The notes beneath the pieces were generated by a model. That model worked only from the letters and a program-made list of their open reading frames with translations. It ran no database searches and was not told where the DNA came from. The translations under genes and the position numbers were made by a program. 55,918 nt of DNA from Oligoflexia bacterium (GTDB lineage: Bacteria; Bdellovibrionota; Bacteriovoracia; Bacteriovoracales; Bacteriovoracaceae). This document shows, in pieces, positions 16,462-26,200 of the stretch. The stretch covers positions 1-55,918 of the forward strand of contig JADGAM010000006.1 of the NCBI GenBank assembly GCA_015232015.1. The letters are read 5' to 3'. Positions within the stretch are counted from its first letter, which is position 1; every line of letters begins with the position of its first letter.

Positions 16462-18608
16462 AATTAAAAAACCTGTTGATACAAATTCTGATAACTCTGT
16501 TATTAGCATTTATTCATTTCGCTTATTTTACATTTACTAATAATTTATTTCAATCGGGATTTGATGGGGTCACTCTTTCATTTGTAAAAACGGGTAGAAT
16601 TTTTGTAGAATTGGCCGGTGGTATTTTTGTAGTATATTTTCTAGGATTTCTTACTTCATTTGTCATTGCTGATCAATATTTATTCTTACTTAAGAAAAAA
16701 ATAGTAAAGATACCCTTTCTTGCAACTAATATTATCTATCTGTTATTGACCTATTTTTTTGCCTTTAGCTTTTTAATAAGACAAAGCATTTATTCTCCAG
16801 GATTTATCGAAAGTGGCATTTTAAAGAGAAGTGTTCCTGTTCTGTCTCGAGACAATCTCATATTCTTGACATCATCGTGTTCGTTAAAGCAGATTGATGT
16901 TTTCCTCTTACTCTTCGTTATCATTATCCCTATTATGTTATTGTTGATTAGATATTTTGAAATACTTCGAACCTTGGTTATTAACAGGAAGTACACGGCA
17001 ATAGTTGCTGCATCGATAATGTTTGTTACGATATTAGCAATAAATATTATGTCAGCGAAAAGTGTAAGCAATAAAAACAGACCCAATATTGTATTTATCG
17101 GGATAGATTCATTACGCCCTGATCGATTATCCTATAATGGTTATGATAAAAAAACATCACCCTATCTAGATTCATTTCTTAAAAAAAGCATTCTTTTCTC
17201 TAACGCTTTTACAACCTTGGCCAGGACATCTCCATCGATAGCTTCATTACTTACTTCATTTAATCCCAATATTCATGGAATACGACATATGTTTCCACGA
17301 AGTGAAGATAGAAACTTACATGTACCAACACTTGTAAACATCCTTAGGGAAAATAATTATATCACTTCTGTTTATGCTGATTATGCTGGCGATATTTTTG
17401 ACAATATTAATTTCGGTTTTGAATACAAAGACGTCCCAAAGGGGTTTTCTTATTACAGCATTTTATCTATGAATATCATCAATCAGCATCCCGTCGCCAT
17501 CTCGTTCTTATGGGGAAAACTGGCAGAACTATTTGTTGATGGAAAGAGGTTCCTTCCCATTGGAAGTGATCCTCGGATGATTTTTGATAAGGTTAAAAAA
17601 AACATAGCTAATTTAAAAAATAGTGATAAGAATTTTTTTATTACTTCTTTTGTATCTTCTGTTCACGTTCCCTATAATATTACCTATCCTTACTACAATA
17701 ATTGGGTACTGCCTGGTTACTTGGGTACTAATAGATTTGCTTATTCGAAACAAGAGTTAGGTGATCTTTTATTAAAAGATAAAAAAGTTAGAGGTATTGA
17801 ATCCACACAAATTAATCTTCTCTATGATCAGGCAATTTTTCTCACGGATGATGCTATCGGGGAGTTTTTGACTTGGATGGAGAAGAGCAAAATATTAGAA
17901 AATACAATTATCGTATTTTTTTCTGACCATGGTGAAAACTTACCAAAAATAAATTCAGGAGATACCCGTGTTGAACATGGTACTTTTTTAAACAAAAACA
18001 ATGACGATCTAAAAATGTTTTTGGCCCTATATCTGCCTAAGAAAATTATGTCTCAATATCACCTAACTCCTCAAAAAATATCTGAGAGGGTTCGGATTAC
18101 TGATATTATGCCAACAATCCTTTCTCTACTAAATATTCCTTTTGCAAACGGTACCGGAGGTAGTGTCGATACCTCTGGAATCAGTCTACTACCACTATTG
18201 CAGGGGCAAAAAGAAAAATTCCTAGACCTTCCCGTATTTGTTGAAAATGGTCTATCATTTAATTCGAAGGAAGATTATAAAAACTCTGGCGCCGGTAATG
18301 GCCTGGCCATTACCTATCCTGACATTTTTCATTTGCTCGAAATAGAAGATGATTTTCCTTATTATCTCACTATAAAAAAAGAGTATATCTTGCCCGTCTT
18401 TCAGGCAAAGTGGAGAAAATTATTAAAAAATAACTCAAGTCTCATTTATATTCCAAAAAATGAAACTGGAGGATCATTTGAGTTTTTTGGTTCAAGTGTC
18501 CCACAGAAGTCAGTGATGAACGAAGATAAGAATGAATTAAAGGGATATATGTTGCAAGAGGCGGCCACAATTTTCAATGGAAGTGATCTGATTGAATATA
18601 AAAATTAA
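16440..18608 (+). CDS. Membrane sulfatase-fold enzyme, LtaS/EptA-like layout
   Basis: 722 residues, TTG start inside the preceding gene (22-base overlap), AGGA upstream. Five N-terminal membrane segments within about residues 5-205 are followed by an outward-facing sulfatase fold: NIVFIGIDSLRPDRLSYNGY (Asp223), Thr263 in ARTSPSIASLLT, and FFSDHGE (Asp496, His497), then VEHGTF. Five helices plus a Thr-nucleophile catalytic domain is the plan of lipoteichoic acid synthase and of phosphoethanolamine transferases. No CxPxR is present. Likely role: moving a phospho-alcohol group from a lipid to an envelope acceptor. The first gene has the same core but only one membrane segment, so the two may be donor and acceptor steps or act on different targets. 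The next gene overlaps by 17 bases. Confidence 0.72.
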   Translation: MEKDKKIKLKNLLIQILITLLLAFIHFAYFTFTNNLFQSGFDGVTLSFVKTGRIFVELAGGIFVVYFLGFLTSFVIADQYLFLLKKKIVKIPFLATNIIYLLLTYFFAFSFLIRQSIYSPGFIESGILKRSVPVLSRDNLIFLTSSCSLKQIDVFLLLFVIIIPIMLLLIRYFEILRTLVINRKYTAIVAASIMFVTILAINIMSAKSVSNKNRPNIVFIGIDSLRPDRLSYNGYDKKTSPYLDSFLKKSILFSNAFTTLARTSPSIASLLTSFNPNIHGIRHMFPRSEDRNLHVPTLVNILRENNYITSVYADYAGDIFDNINFGFEYKDVPKGFSYYSILSMNIINQHPVAISFLWGKLAELFVDGKRFLPIGSDPRMIFDKVKKNIANLKNSDKNFFITSFVSSVHVPYNITYPYYNNWVLPGYLGTNRFAYSKQELGDLLLKDKKVRGIESTQINLLYDQAIFLTDDAIGEFLTWMEKSKILENTIIVFFSDHGENLPKINSGDTRVEHGTFLNKNNDDLKMFLALYLPKKIMSQYHLTPQKISERVRITDIMPTILSLLNIPFANGTGGSVDTSGISLLPLLQGQKEKFLDLPVFVENGLSFNSKEDYKNSGAGNGLAITYPDIFHLLEIEDDFPYYLTIKKEYILPVFQAKWRKLLKNNSSLIYIPKNETGGSFEFFGSSVPQKSVMNEDKNELKGYMLQEAATIFNGSDLIEYKN

Positions 18609-21057
18609 CAATAAACAGATATTTTTTTCTTTTATAACAATTCTTTCTGGATTTTGCGGAATTTTTTTTGAAACATTATCCAATAAAGTTTTTACTTATC
18701 TTTACGGGGTAACAATAGTTGCGACAACGATGACGTTGGTACTGTTTTTTATAGGAATGTTTTTAGGAAGTCTGGTCTTGTCTCGAATTGCCAAGGTAAC
18801 TAAAGCGCCACTTTTGCTATATCTGACTATAGAATCATTGCTCTCTCTTTATCTCCTTATTTACCCAACATTTTATAACTTGAGTTTCGATCTCTTGAAT
18901 TCGACCACTGATGGCACAGTTCGTTTATTAATAGATATTCTTATTCCTCTTTTACTTCTTGTCATCCCAACTTTCATTATGGGAGGGACTATCCCATGTT
19001 TGTATCGAATTGTTTCCAATCTTTACTCTAATGATCAATATCTTCCCTACTATTATGGGCTCAACACACTCGGTGCTGCCTTTGGTGTTTTTGTCTCTAG
19101 CTATTTACTTTTTCCCTCTCTTGGTTTGCAACAATCTGCATATCTGGCAGGAGCAGTAAACTTAGTAGTAGTTTACCTTTTACTTATTTATCGAAAAAAA
19201 ACAAATGAAGAAATTTTTTTTGAACATGGGAATGTGAAATTTGATTTTAAAAACATAATTTTGCACTTTCATAAAATCAAGTGCAATCAAGTTGATTGGT
19301 GCTATCTTGGTGCTTCTTGTTTGTCTGGTCTTTTTGTTTTTGCCATTGAAATAGTTTGGTTTAATCTCTTGGCGCTTATAATAGGAAACAGCGTTTATGC
19401 CTTTGCAGTTATGCTTGTTTCCATACTGTTTGGTATTGGCCTTGGTGGATATATTATTTCTAAAATTGAGATTAAAGACAAGTTAAAGTTTTTGAGATTT
19501 TCTCAAGTTCTGCTTGTAGTTTATTTATACTGTTCACTATTTTTATGGGACAAGCTAGGAAATGTTTTTACTTTTGTGGGAACATTTGGACCCAGTTTTT
19601 TTGTTATGGAGTTGACTAGATTTATAGTTACTTTTTTTATGCTCATTATTCCTTGTCTTATTATTGGAATGAGTTTTCCTCTTTTACTACAGAATTATAC
19701 TAAAATCGAAAGCAATCCTACAACCGCAACTGGATATCTTTATGCCGCCAATGCTCTTGGGTCAGCTTTGGGAGCATTGCTTGGTTGCTTTGTTTTAATA
19801 AATTATTTTGGAAACAAACAAAGCATTAATATCATCGGCACTCTGCCGCTACTCATCGTTATTATCACTCTTGCTCTTGATCGTAATAAATGCCAGCGAC
19901 TAACGAAGCAGTGGTTGATCCTCATCCTCGTAATTCTCGTTAGTCGTTTTTTCTTTACGCCAAATTGGAATTTGTCAGCAATGACGGGAGGTCAAAACAT
20001 TTATTTTTCTAAGGGAAATACGTCGGATGATAAAATTCTTTTTCATAAAGAGTCTACACATTCTGGGGTGATTACTCTCATTGATAAAAAAGGAGTGAAA
20101 ACATTATATACGAATGGAAAATTTGAAGGCAATGATGCAACCGAAATCCTTGATCAATATCTTTTCGCTACAATTCCTGCAATTTTTTCTGAAAAATATA
20201 ATTCGGCAGCAAATTTAGGATTAGGAGTTGGGGGGAGTTTGGGCGCAATTACTCAATTCCCCTATGCCAATATAGATGTTGTTGAAATTTCTCCAGAGAT
20301 AATAAAAGTTGCTAAAGATCATTTTTCTCTTATCAATTTTAATGCCTTAGAAAATCACAGAGTGAAAACAAATATTGAAGATGGCCGTATTTTCTTTATG
20401 ACTAATAAAAATAAATATGACCTTATTACTATGGAACTAACCTCGGTATGGTTTGCAGGAAGTAGTAATCTTTATAGCCGTGAATTTTATCAAATAATAA
20501 ATGATTCTTTGAATGAGCGTGGGATTTTCCAGCAATGGATTCAACTCCATCACATCTCACTTGCCAATATTGCTGTCATTATCAAAACTTTAAAGGAGGT
20601 ATTCTCAAACCCAACTCTTTGGATTATGGGGCATCAAGCGATCCTCATTGCAAAAAAGAATGGCAAGCTAAATATCAATTACTCAAAACTTATCGAATTT
20701 GAAAAAGATAAAAAAATTAGTAGCTTGCTCAAGAAAATTGGATACAAATCAATTTTTCAGATATTTAACCATCTTATCCTTAGTGAGGAAAACATAGATC
20801 TATTCATAAAAGATATCGAATCAAAGTCTGGCGTTGCTTTGGAGATTAATTCTGACATGAATCCTCTACTAGAGTTCGCCACCCCAAAAGGAAATGCTTT
20901 TAAAAATGATAACTTTTCTGAAAATAGACAAACTCTCTTTGATTATAAGTGGTTTGATATCAGGAATATTATTCTAGGTATTCCAGGCGCAAAAGAACAT
21001 AAAAAAATTATCGAGGATATGTATTTCGATACAAGAGATGATTTTGAAAAAATATAA
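18592..21057 (+). CDS. Membrane protein fused to a spermidine-synthase-like domain
   Basis: 821 residues, TTG start overlapping the preceding gene by 17 bases with GGAAGTGA upstream. The N-terminal half is a long run of hydrophobic helices (two similar blocks, each with a GGxIPxL- or GMSFPLLL-type turn: MGGTIPCLYR and IIGMSFPLLL). The C-terminal half is a Rossmann methyltransferase/aminopropyltransferase fold: LGLGVGGSLGAI, VVEISPEIIKVA, YDLITMELTSVW followed by YSREFYQIINDSL. This is the 'fused MFS/spermidine synthase' family; its members rarely have a proven activity. With two phosphotransferase-like partners it may modify an envelope polymer or lipid with an amine. The third gene of the operon; no further gene is coupled to it. 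Confidence 0.75.
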   Translation: MNIKINNKQIFFSFITILSGFCGIFFETLSNKVFTYLYGVTIVATTMTLVLFFIGMFLGSLVLSRIAKVTKAPLLLYLTIESLLSLYLLIYPTFYNLSFDLLNSTTDGTVRLLIDILIPLLLLVIPTFIMGGTIPCLYRIVSNLYSNDQYLPYYYGLNTLGAAFGVFVSSYLLFPSLGLQQSAYLAGAVNLVVVYLLLIYRKKTNEEIFFEHGNVKFDFKNIILHFHKIKCNQVDWCYLGASCLSGLFVFAIEIVWFNLLALIIGNSVYAFAVMLVSILFGIGLGGYIISKIEIKDKLKFLRFSQVLLVVYLYCSLFLWDKLGNVFTFVGTFGPSFFVMELTRFIVTFFMLIIPCLIIGMSFPLLLQNYTKIESNPTTATGYLYAANALGSALGALLGCFVLINYFGNKQSINIIGTLPLLIVIITLALDRNKCQRLTKQWLILILVILVSRFFFTPNWNLSAMTGGQNIYFSKGNTSDDKILFHKESTHSGVITLIDKKGVKTLYTNGKFEGNDATEILDQYLFATIPAIFSEKYNSAANLGLGVGGSLGAITQFPYANIDVVEISPEIIKVAKDHFSLINFNALENHRVKTNIEDGRIFFMTNKNKYDLITMELTSVWFAGSSNLYSREFYQIINDSLNERGIFQQWIQLHHISLANIAVIIKTLKEVFSNPTLWIMGHQAILIAKKNGKLNINYSKLIEFEKDKKISSLLKKIGYKSIFQIFNHLILSEENIDLFIKDIESKSGVALEINSDMNPLLEFATPKGNAFKNDNFSENRQTLFDYKWFDIRNIILGIPGAKEHKKIIEDMYFDTRDDFEKI
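19891..19946 (+). repeat. Family A half-sites inside a coding region, inverted order
   Basis: GCCAGCGACTAACGA at 19892-19906 and TCGTTAGTCG at 19937-19946 form a perfect 10-base inverted pair 30 bases apart, within the spermidine-synthase-like gene. The first half matches the arm of the intergenic palindrome at 4402-4413. The half-sites point the opposite way round compared with intergenic copies. Confidence 0.5.
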
Positions 21058-21097
21058 ATTTTCCTCTGATACTTTTCGAAATGTATAAGGCTTAAGT

Positions 21098-21335
21098 ATG
21101 AAAAAGACTAATATTAAAAATAACAAAACATCGGCAGCAATCACTCTTTTTCATAGTGAAGACCATTAAGAGTTACAAACAGGTTTGTTCTCTATGATGA
21201 AAGATTTAAAGAGGTCGCTCTCTAGGAAAAAGTTATTTCGATGAACTCCTTGAACGTATCAGGGACATTCGTATATCTGAGCGCCTTTTCAAAGTTTCTA
21301 AGCTTTCTAAGCTTTTCAAGCATAGAAATACTTAG
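21098..21335 (+). pseudogene. RhuM-family gene remnant
   Basis: Three reading frames together hold pieces of a RhuM (virulence protein) gene. An N-terminal MKKTNIKNNK...ITLFHSEDH-like stretch at 21098 stops early. From 21210 another frame encodes GRSLGKSYFDELLERIRDIR followed by ISERLF, which closely follows the RhuM signature YFDELLERIRDIRASERRF, and ends at 21333-21335. The full gene would be about 330 codons, so this is a heavily deleted relic. Confidence 0.6.
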
Positions 21336-21445
21336 CTGATTCCTAATTATGAAAAATCTATTTTTTAAAAAATACCATTTATTTGATAGGATCTTGCATT
21401 TATTTTATATATTTATTTCATGTATTTATTTTAAAGGAGTTATTT

Positions 21446-22429
21446 ATGAGATCAAAAATGTCCTTCATGAATAGTAATCGAGAGAAAATGAAGTATTTAG
21501 TACAGCTCATTTTTGCTCTCTATTGTCTGGTATTCAGCGTACTGGTGGCCCATGCAACGATACCCGTTTCTCAATTTAATTCTTCTCATTTTCAAGGAAT
21601 GGATGAGCAATATAAATCTGAACCTGCAATAGATGCTAGCGATGTTTATACAGAATCTGATTTAAAAGATGAATTATCAGAAAATCCAGATCAGGATAAA
21701 CATATAGACAAAGATTTTCCCGAAACTTTTGAAGCAACAACAAATACAACAACAAATACAACAATAAATAGTCGCAAAGAAAGAGTCTATGTTCCTGCTG
21801 TTCCTAGACCGATTCGCTTCAATTTTTTGAGCGTATTCAGCAACAGGTATTTCGCTGATTGCACAGAAAATGTCGTTCATAATATTATAAATCTGCTTGC
21901 CTATAATCGAAAGACAGGTCTTTTTGATATTGAACAATTAAAGAAGTTAAGGGATCTGTACTACCCAAATATGAGTGAAAAAATGCTTCAATACTACTCT
22001 TTTCGCAAGAGATTTTCACAGCATAATACCAGGAAGGCAGGTCACAGATGGCTTGATGTGATTGCCAATCTTAATAAGGGATTGGATCTTCCAAAAAATG
22101 ATAGAATTAGTTACCATATCTATTATAACAAAACGGGTTTTGAGGAGGAGATGTTTGCAGGACACACCAATATCATAAAGGCCGTCAACCGACTTCTTGG
22201 CAGTCGACACGATCTGAGTAAAGATAATATGCAAGAAATTTTTGACCGCCTAAGTAGTATTCAAGGCCTTCAAATCAAATATCGCAAGTGGACTGAGAAA
22301 AGTCGAACTTTTTCTGTGGCCAGATTTTTTGGGCCTTATAAAGAGATTGGCCAATTTCAAATCGGCAATGTCATATTTCAAATAGAGTCATGGGGGAAAA
22401 AGCATGCCCTTTTCAAACGTGTGCGATAA
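21446..22429 (+). CDS. Secreted hypothetical protein
   Basis: 327 residues from the ATG at 21446, chosen because AAAGGAGT lies 7 bases upstream; the frame is open 63 bases earlier. A signal peptide (hydrophobic stretch YLVQLIFALYCLVFSVLVAHA) precedes an acidic, low-complexity stretch that includes TTNTTTNTTINS from a short repeat. From about residue 120 comes a compact domain: RYFADCTENVVHNIINLLAY, LRDLYYPNM, KAGHRWLDVIANL and EMFAGHTNIIKAVNRLL. The FADCTEN segment (Cys next to acidic and Asn residues) looks like a conserved site, but I do not recognise the family. Probably its own transcription unit. Confidence 0.75.
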   Translation: MRSKMSFMNSNREKMKYLVQLIFALYCLVFSVLVAHATIPVSQFNSSHFQGMDEQYKSEPAIDASDVYTESDLKDELSENPDQDKHIDKDFPETFEATTNTTTNTTINSRKERVYVPAVPRPIRFNFLSVFSNRYFADCTENVVHNIINLLAYNRKTGLFDIEQLKKLRDLYYPNMSEKMLQYYSFRKRFSQHNTRKAGHRWLDVIANLNKGLDLPKNDRISYHIYYNKTGFEEEMFAGHTNIIKAVNRLLGSRHDLSKDNMQEIFDRLSSIQGLQIKYRKWTEKSRTFSVARFFGPYKEIGQFQIGNVIFQIESWGKKHALFKRVR

Positions 22430-22675
22430 AATGATTTTTTTGGATGTTTAATATCATGTCCGAGCAATTTATTTTACTTGGTTAATGTTTATCTTTTTTC
22501 AAAAAAAAATCAAAAAAAAATTAAAAGTCATTTAGAAAAAATTTACCTTATATATTTATTTTCCGAAATAGTGGTTAATTATAATTAGTGGTTATAGTGT
22601 TTGCTAATTAATTATTTAATTATTATTTAATTAAAGATTTTTATAAATACTTCTAATTTCAGAAGGGGATATTTT

Positions 22676-24343
22676 ATGATGAATTGGTTTGTTAATCTTC
22701 CAGTACGTTTCAAGATAATGGTCCCAAATTTATTTTTTGCTTCTTTATTTGTGATTTATTATTTTTTATGGTCAGCTAAAGGTACTACTTCCACTACAAC
22801 TACAACGACAGATGGAACGGCACCATATACAAGTATGATATTTGTTATAGGAACTGCTATTGTTATGTGTTGGTGGAACTATTATGTTTCTCAATACTTT
22901 AATGGGAAAATCACCTATGTAAATAAATTTTTGAGAATGCTTTTTGATGGCGATTTTGGCCAATGGTTGGATGATAGTACTAAGACACTCAAAAGGATTG
23001 AGATTAAAAAAGATAGTACTGATGAATTTGGTGAATCATTAGAACATATAGATCATATTATGACAGCTTTACAAAATTTTAGTCAGGATCTTCATAAATT
23101 AACAGTCTCCATTGTTAACGGGGATTTAAAAAGCAGAATGGATGATCATGCTTATAAAGGTGATTTCAAAAAAATTATGTTTGGCGTAAATAGAATTATT
23201 GGTGAAACATTAAGGCCAATTCATGAAGCAATTCCTGTGTTACAAGAAATGTCCAAAGGTAATTTGGGTACACGAATGAAATCTGAATATAAAGGAGATC
23301 ATGATGTTATAAAAAATGCTGTCAATACAACTATTGATTCTTTAAATACAATTATCTCTGAGATTAAAGGTGTAGTTACAAATGTTGATTCATCTTCTCA
23401 AAAGGTAGCAGAAACGGGCCAGGGATTAAATGCAGGAGCAGCTCAGCAGGCGGCAGCACTTGAAGAAATTTCAGCATCAATTACAGAAATTGGCAGTCAA
23501 ATTAACCAGAATGCTGACCATGCTGGAGAGGCCAAAAGCTTAAGTGATAGGGTGAAAGATGATGCTCTTAATGGCAATAATCAGATGTCAAATATGGTTA
23601 GTGCTATGGCAGACATAGATGAATCAAGCAAAAATATTGCAAAAATTATTAAAGTGATTGATGAAATTGCATTCCAAACAAATTTGCTTGCTTTGAATGC
23701 TGCTGTTGAAGCGGCCCGAGCTGGCAAGCACGGTAAAGGATTTGCGGTAGTTGCAGAAGAGGTTAGAAACTTAGCGGCCAGAAGTGCTGAAGCTGCAAAA
23801 GAGACTACTAATTTGATCTCTGATTCGAATGAGAGAGTAAGAAATGGTTTAAAAATGGCCACAGATACTGCTGAAGGATTAAAAAGAATTGTTAATGGAA
23901 TTAATGAGGTTGCCAATTTTATGCAACAAATATCAAGTGCATCTCAAGAGCAATCTCATGGAGTTTCACAAATTGGTGTTGGTATGAAGAGAATTGAAAG
24001 TGTTACTCAAAGAAATACTCGCTCGGCAGAAGAGACTGCACAAGCAGCAGATTATTTATCTAATCAATCAGTTCAATTGATTAATTTCATAAACAAATTC
24101 AAGTTAGATAGTAGTTATGTTGCTAACAATAATAGCAAACTTGCAGTAGCAAGTAATAATGTTTCTTCTCAAACTAACAAAGGCGTTATCGCTCTAAAAA
24201 TGAAAAATAATAATAGGTACGATAATAATTCTGATTTAGTATTAGATAGCAAAAAAACATCTGCACCTGTATCACCTTCTTCTCTAAATATAAATACAAA
24301 TACAGGTGGTCCAACAAGCATTAAACTTCAAAAAGTAGAATGA
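22676..24343 (+). CDS. Methyl-accepting chemotaxis protein, no large sensor domain
   Basis: 555 residues. Two membrane segments (about residues 12-32 and 57-75) enclose only a short Thr-rich loop, so there is no large periplasmic sensor domain. They are followed by repeated HAMP-like helices ([18 protein letters not shown] and [18 protein letters not shown]) and the conserved signalling hairpin [18 protein letters not shown] with [18 protein letters not shown]. It should signal through CheW/CheA from the cytoplasmic tip; the tandem HAMP units may themselves sense the signal. The Lys/Asn/Ser-rich tail has no NWETF-type CheR-binding end. The stop overlaps the convergent asrC stop by 16 bases. 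The ribosome site is AAGGGGAT. Confidence 0.9.
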   Translation: MMNWFVNLPVRFKIMVPNLFFASLFVIYYFLWSAKGTTSTTTTTTDGTAPYTSMIFVIGTAIVMCWWNYYVSQYFNGKITYVNKFLRMLFDGDFGQWLDDSTKTLKRIEIKKDSTDEFGESLEHIDHIMTALQNFSQDLHKLTVSIVNGDLKSRMDDHAYKGDFKKIMFGVNRIIGETLRPIHEAIPVLQEMSKGNLGTRMKSEYKGDHDVIKNAVNTTIDSLNTIISEIKGVVTNVDSSSQKVAETGQGLNAGAAQQAAALEEISASITEIGSQINQNADHAGEAKSLSDRVKDDALNGNNQMSNMVSAMADIDESSKNIAKIIKVIDEIAFQTNLLALNAAVEAARAGKHGKGFAVVAEEVRNLAARSAEAAKETTNLISDSNERVRNGLKMATDTAEGLKRIVNGINEVANFMQQISSASQEQSHGVSQIGVGMKRIESVTQRNTRSAEETAQAADYLSNQSVQLINFINKFKLDSSYVANNNSKLAVASNNVSSQTNKGVIALKMKNNNRYDNNSDLVLDSKKTSAPVSPSSLNINTNTGGPTSIKLQKVE

Positions 24344-25344
24344 GGTAGCAAATTCATAAAAACATCTTTTTCATATTGATAACCCATAAAAACTAAAGTT
24401 TGGGCCACTTTAATTTCTTTATTTAAAGTAACATTTTTTAAAACTGCAGCTTTAAAAACATTAAAACCAATTCTGTCAATTATGTACCCAACATGTTCTT
24501 TTGCTAAACTCTTATCAATTTCTTTATCAATTAAGGCGTAAATGTTTTTTATAACTTGAATTACCACATCTTCCGTGGCCCAATTAAGAAAGGTTGTAGC
24601 TAAACGAGGATTTTTCTTTCCAGTTCGACCTAATATTATTAATCTGAAAAATGTTTTTTCACTTCTAACCCAGGCCGATGTGGGGCACTTTAAAATACAT
24701 TCTCCGCAACCAATACATCTTCTATGGTCTTTTTTTATTTTATGATTATGTAAAGATAGTGCTCCTGTTACAGATTTTGTACATACTTTTACACAGGCCT
24801 CGCAACCAATACAATTATTATAAATATACTGAGGTTCAGTCATTCCGATAATTCCAAAATCTTGTAGGTGGGCCTTAATACAATCGTTGGGACAGCCAGT
24901 AATTGCAATTTTTACATGAAAATTGTTAGGATAAACTTCCTTCTCCATTTTTAAGGCCAAATTTGTTGTATCAAGATTTGCAAATGGACAAACTCTGTTT
25001 CCTATACAAGCGGAAATATTTCGAATTCCAGCGGCGGGATAACCATCTTCTGGATTATCAATCGAGACTCCAATAGAACACTCTAATCCGTTTATAAGTG
25101 GTGCAAGTAACTTATTTACTTCTGTTATAAATTTAAAATCAATATCTGGAATTTCAAAACCTTGTCTGGTTGTAATATGAACAGAACCATTTCCATATTC
25201 TTCTGCAATTTGAGCGATAATTGAAAAATACTTTGTTTGCAAATGACCACCTGGAACTCTTATTCTTATTGCGGTTTTATTTCGTTTTTTAGTTATTCTA
25301 AATGCATTTTTTTGAATAATTTTTCTATTAATATCTAGTGACAT
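24328..25344 (-). CDS. asrC: Anaerobic sulfite reductase subunit C
   Basis: 338 residues. Siroheme/4Fe-4S binding motifs CIGNRVCPF and [10 protein letters not shown] are followed by two ferredoxin clusters, [11 protein letters not shown] and [11 protein letters not shown]. The N-terminal [11 protein letters not shown] and [11 protein letters not shown] are the usual sulfite/nitrite reductase half-domain. It reduces sulfite to sulfide with electrons from AsrA/AsrB in the cytoplasm. Last gene of asrABC on this strand, 40 bases after asrB, and its 3' end overlaps the convergent chemoreceptor gene. Confidence 0.93.
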   Translation of the reverse strand: MSLDINRKIIQKNAFRITKKRNKTAIRIRVPGGHLQTKYFSIIAQIAEEYGNGSVHITTRQGFEIPDIDFKFITEVNKLLAPLINGLECSIGVSIDNPEDGYPAAGIRNISACIGNRVCPFANLDTTNLALKMEKEVYPNNFHVKIAITGCPNDCIKAHLQDFGIIGMTEPQYIYNNCIGCEACVKVCTKSVTGALSLHNHKIKKDHRRCIGCGECILKCPTSAWVRSEKTFFRLIILGRTGKKNPRLATTFLNWATEDVVIQVIKNIYALIDKEIDKSLAKEHVGYIIDRIGFNVFKAAVLKNVTLNKEIKVAQTLVFMGYQYEKDVFMNLLPHSTF

Positions 25345-25384
25345 AAATATATTTTCCCTTCTTGAAAAAAAATTTATTAATCAA

Positions 25385-26200
25385 TTAATCAATTAATCGT
25401 TCAGCTTGATCATATGTAAAAATAGGTCCATCACAACAAATGTAAGTGCTATCTATTTTACAATGCCCACATTTTCCAACTCCACAAGACATATTTCTTT
25501 CTAAAGAAACAATAATGTTTTCTTTTTTTATTCCTGAGGCGATGAATTTTTCAGCAGTAAATTTTATCATAATAGGAGGACCAACAATAATAACACTCAT
25601 ATTATCTTTATCAGAAAAATCCACCTGTCCTACGTAATCAGTAATTAAACCAACTGGTTTACCTTGCCAAAGCTCGCAACTTTGATCAAGGGTAATGAGA
25701 GATTTAAATTTCTGTTCCCATTTTTCGATATCATATTTAAAGAGAAGATCATTAATTGTTTTAAAACCCATTAGCACTTCAAATTTAGAAAGCTTTTCTA
25801 TATTTTTGTAAAAATAATTAATAACACTTCTTACAGGAGAAAGTCCGCACCCTCCGGCGGCAATCACTAAATGTCGGTCTGTTAATAAATCAACTGGAAA
25901 AGAATTTCCATAAGGACCACGTAAATAAACAACATCTCCCTTCTTTAGACAATGAATAGCATTGGTAAGGGTACCTACCTTACGAATTGTTAAATCAACA
26001 TAATCATCTTCAAAATTACTTACAGAAATGGGGGCCTCTCCAATCATAGGTAAAGATACTTCGTAAAATTGCCCATAAGATGGATGTTTAAATGTGGATT
26101 TGTCTATTTTGAATTTATATGTACTCTCTATCTCCGTTTCTTTGATGATATCAATAATAATATGTGGCGAGGGAATATAAATATTTTTTATCATGTTCAT
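25385..26200 (-). CDS. asrB: Anaerobic sulfite reductase subunit B (flavin/2Fe-2S electron transfer)
   Basis: 271 residues of the ferredoxin-NAD(P)H reductase family: flavin-binding region LRGPYGNSFP, nucleotide-binding IAAGGCGLSPVRS, and the C-terminal iron-sulphur motif CGVGKCGHC with a later Cys pair YICCDGP. It passes electrons from NAD(P)H to AsrC. The start overlaps the asrA stop by four bases, the classic sign of translational coupling. Confidence 0.93.
   Translation of the reverse strand: MNMIKNIYIPSPHIIIDIIKETEIESTYKFKIDKSTFKHPSYGQFYEVSLPMIGEAPISVSNFEDDYVDLTIRKVGTLTNAIHCLKKGDVVYLRGPYGNSFPVDLLTDRHLVIAAGGCGLSPVRSVINYFYKNIEKLSKFEVLMGFKTINDLLFKYDIEKWEQKFKSLITLDQSCELWQGKPVGLITDYVGQVDFSDKDNMSVIIVGPPIMIKFTAEKFIASGIKKENIIVSLERNMSCGVGKCGHCKIDSTYICCDGPIFTYDQAERLID

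Noticed and set aside
13978-18608. Two formylglycine-type sulfatases
   Set aside because: Neither has CxPxR or SxPxR at the nucleophile site; both have Thr there, and no sulfatase-maturing enzyme is nearby (the CbpB-like enzyme is 12 kb away and differs).
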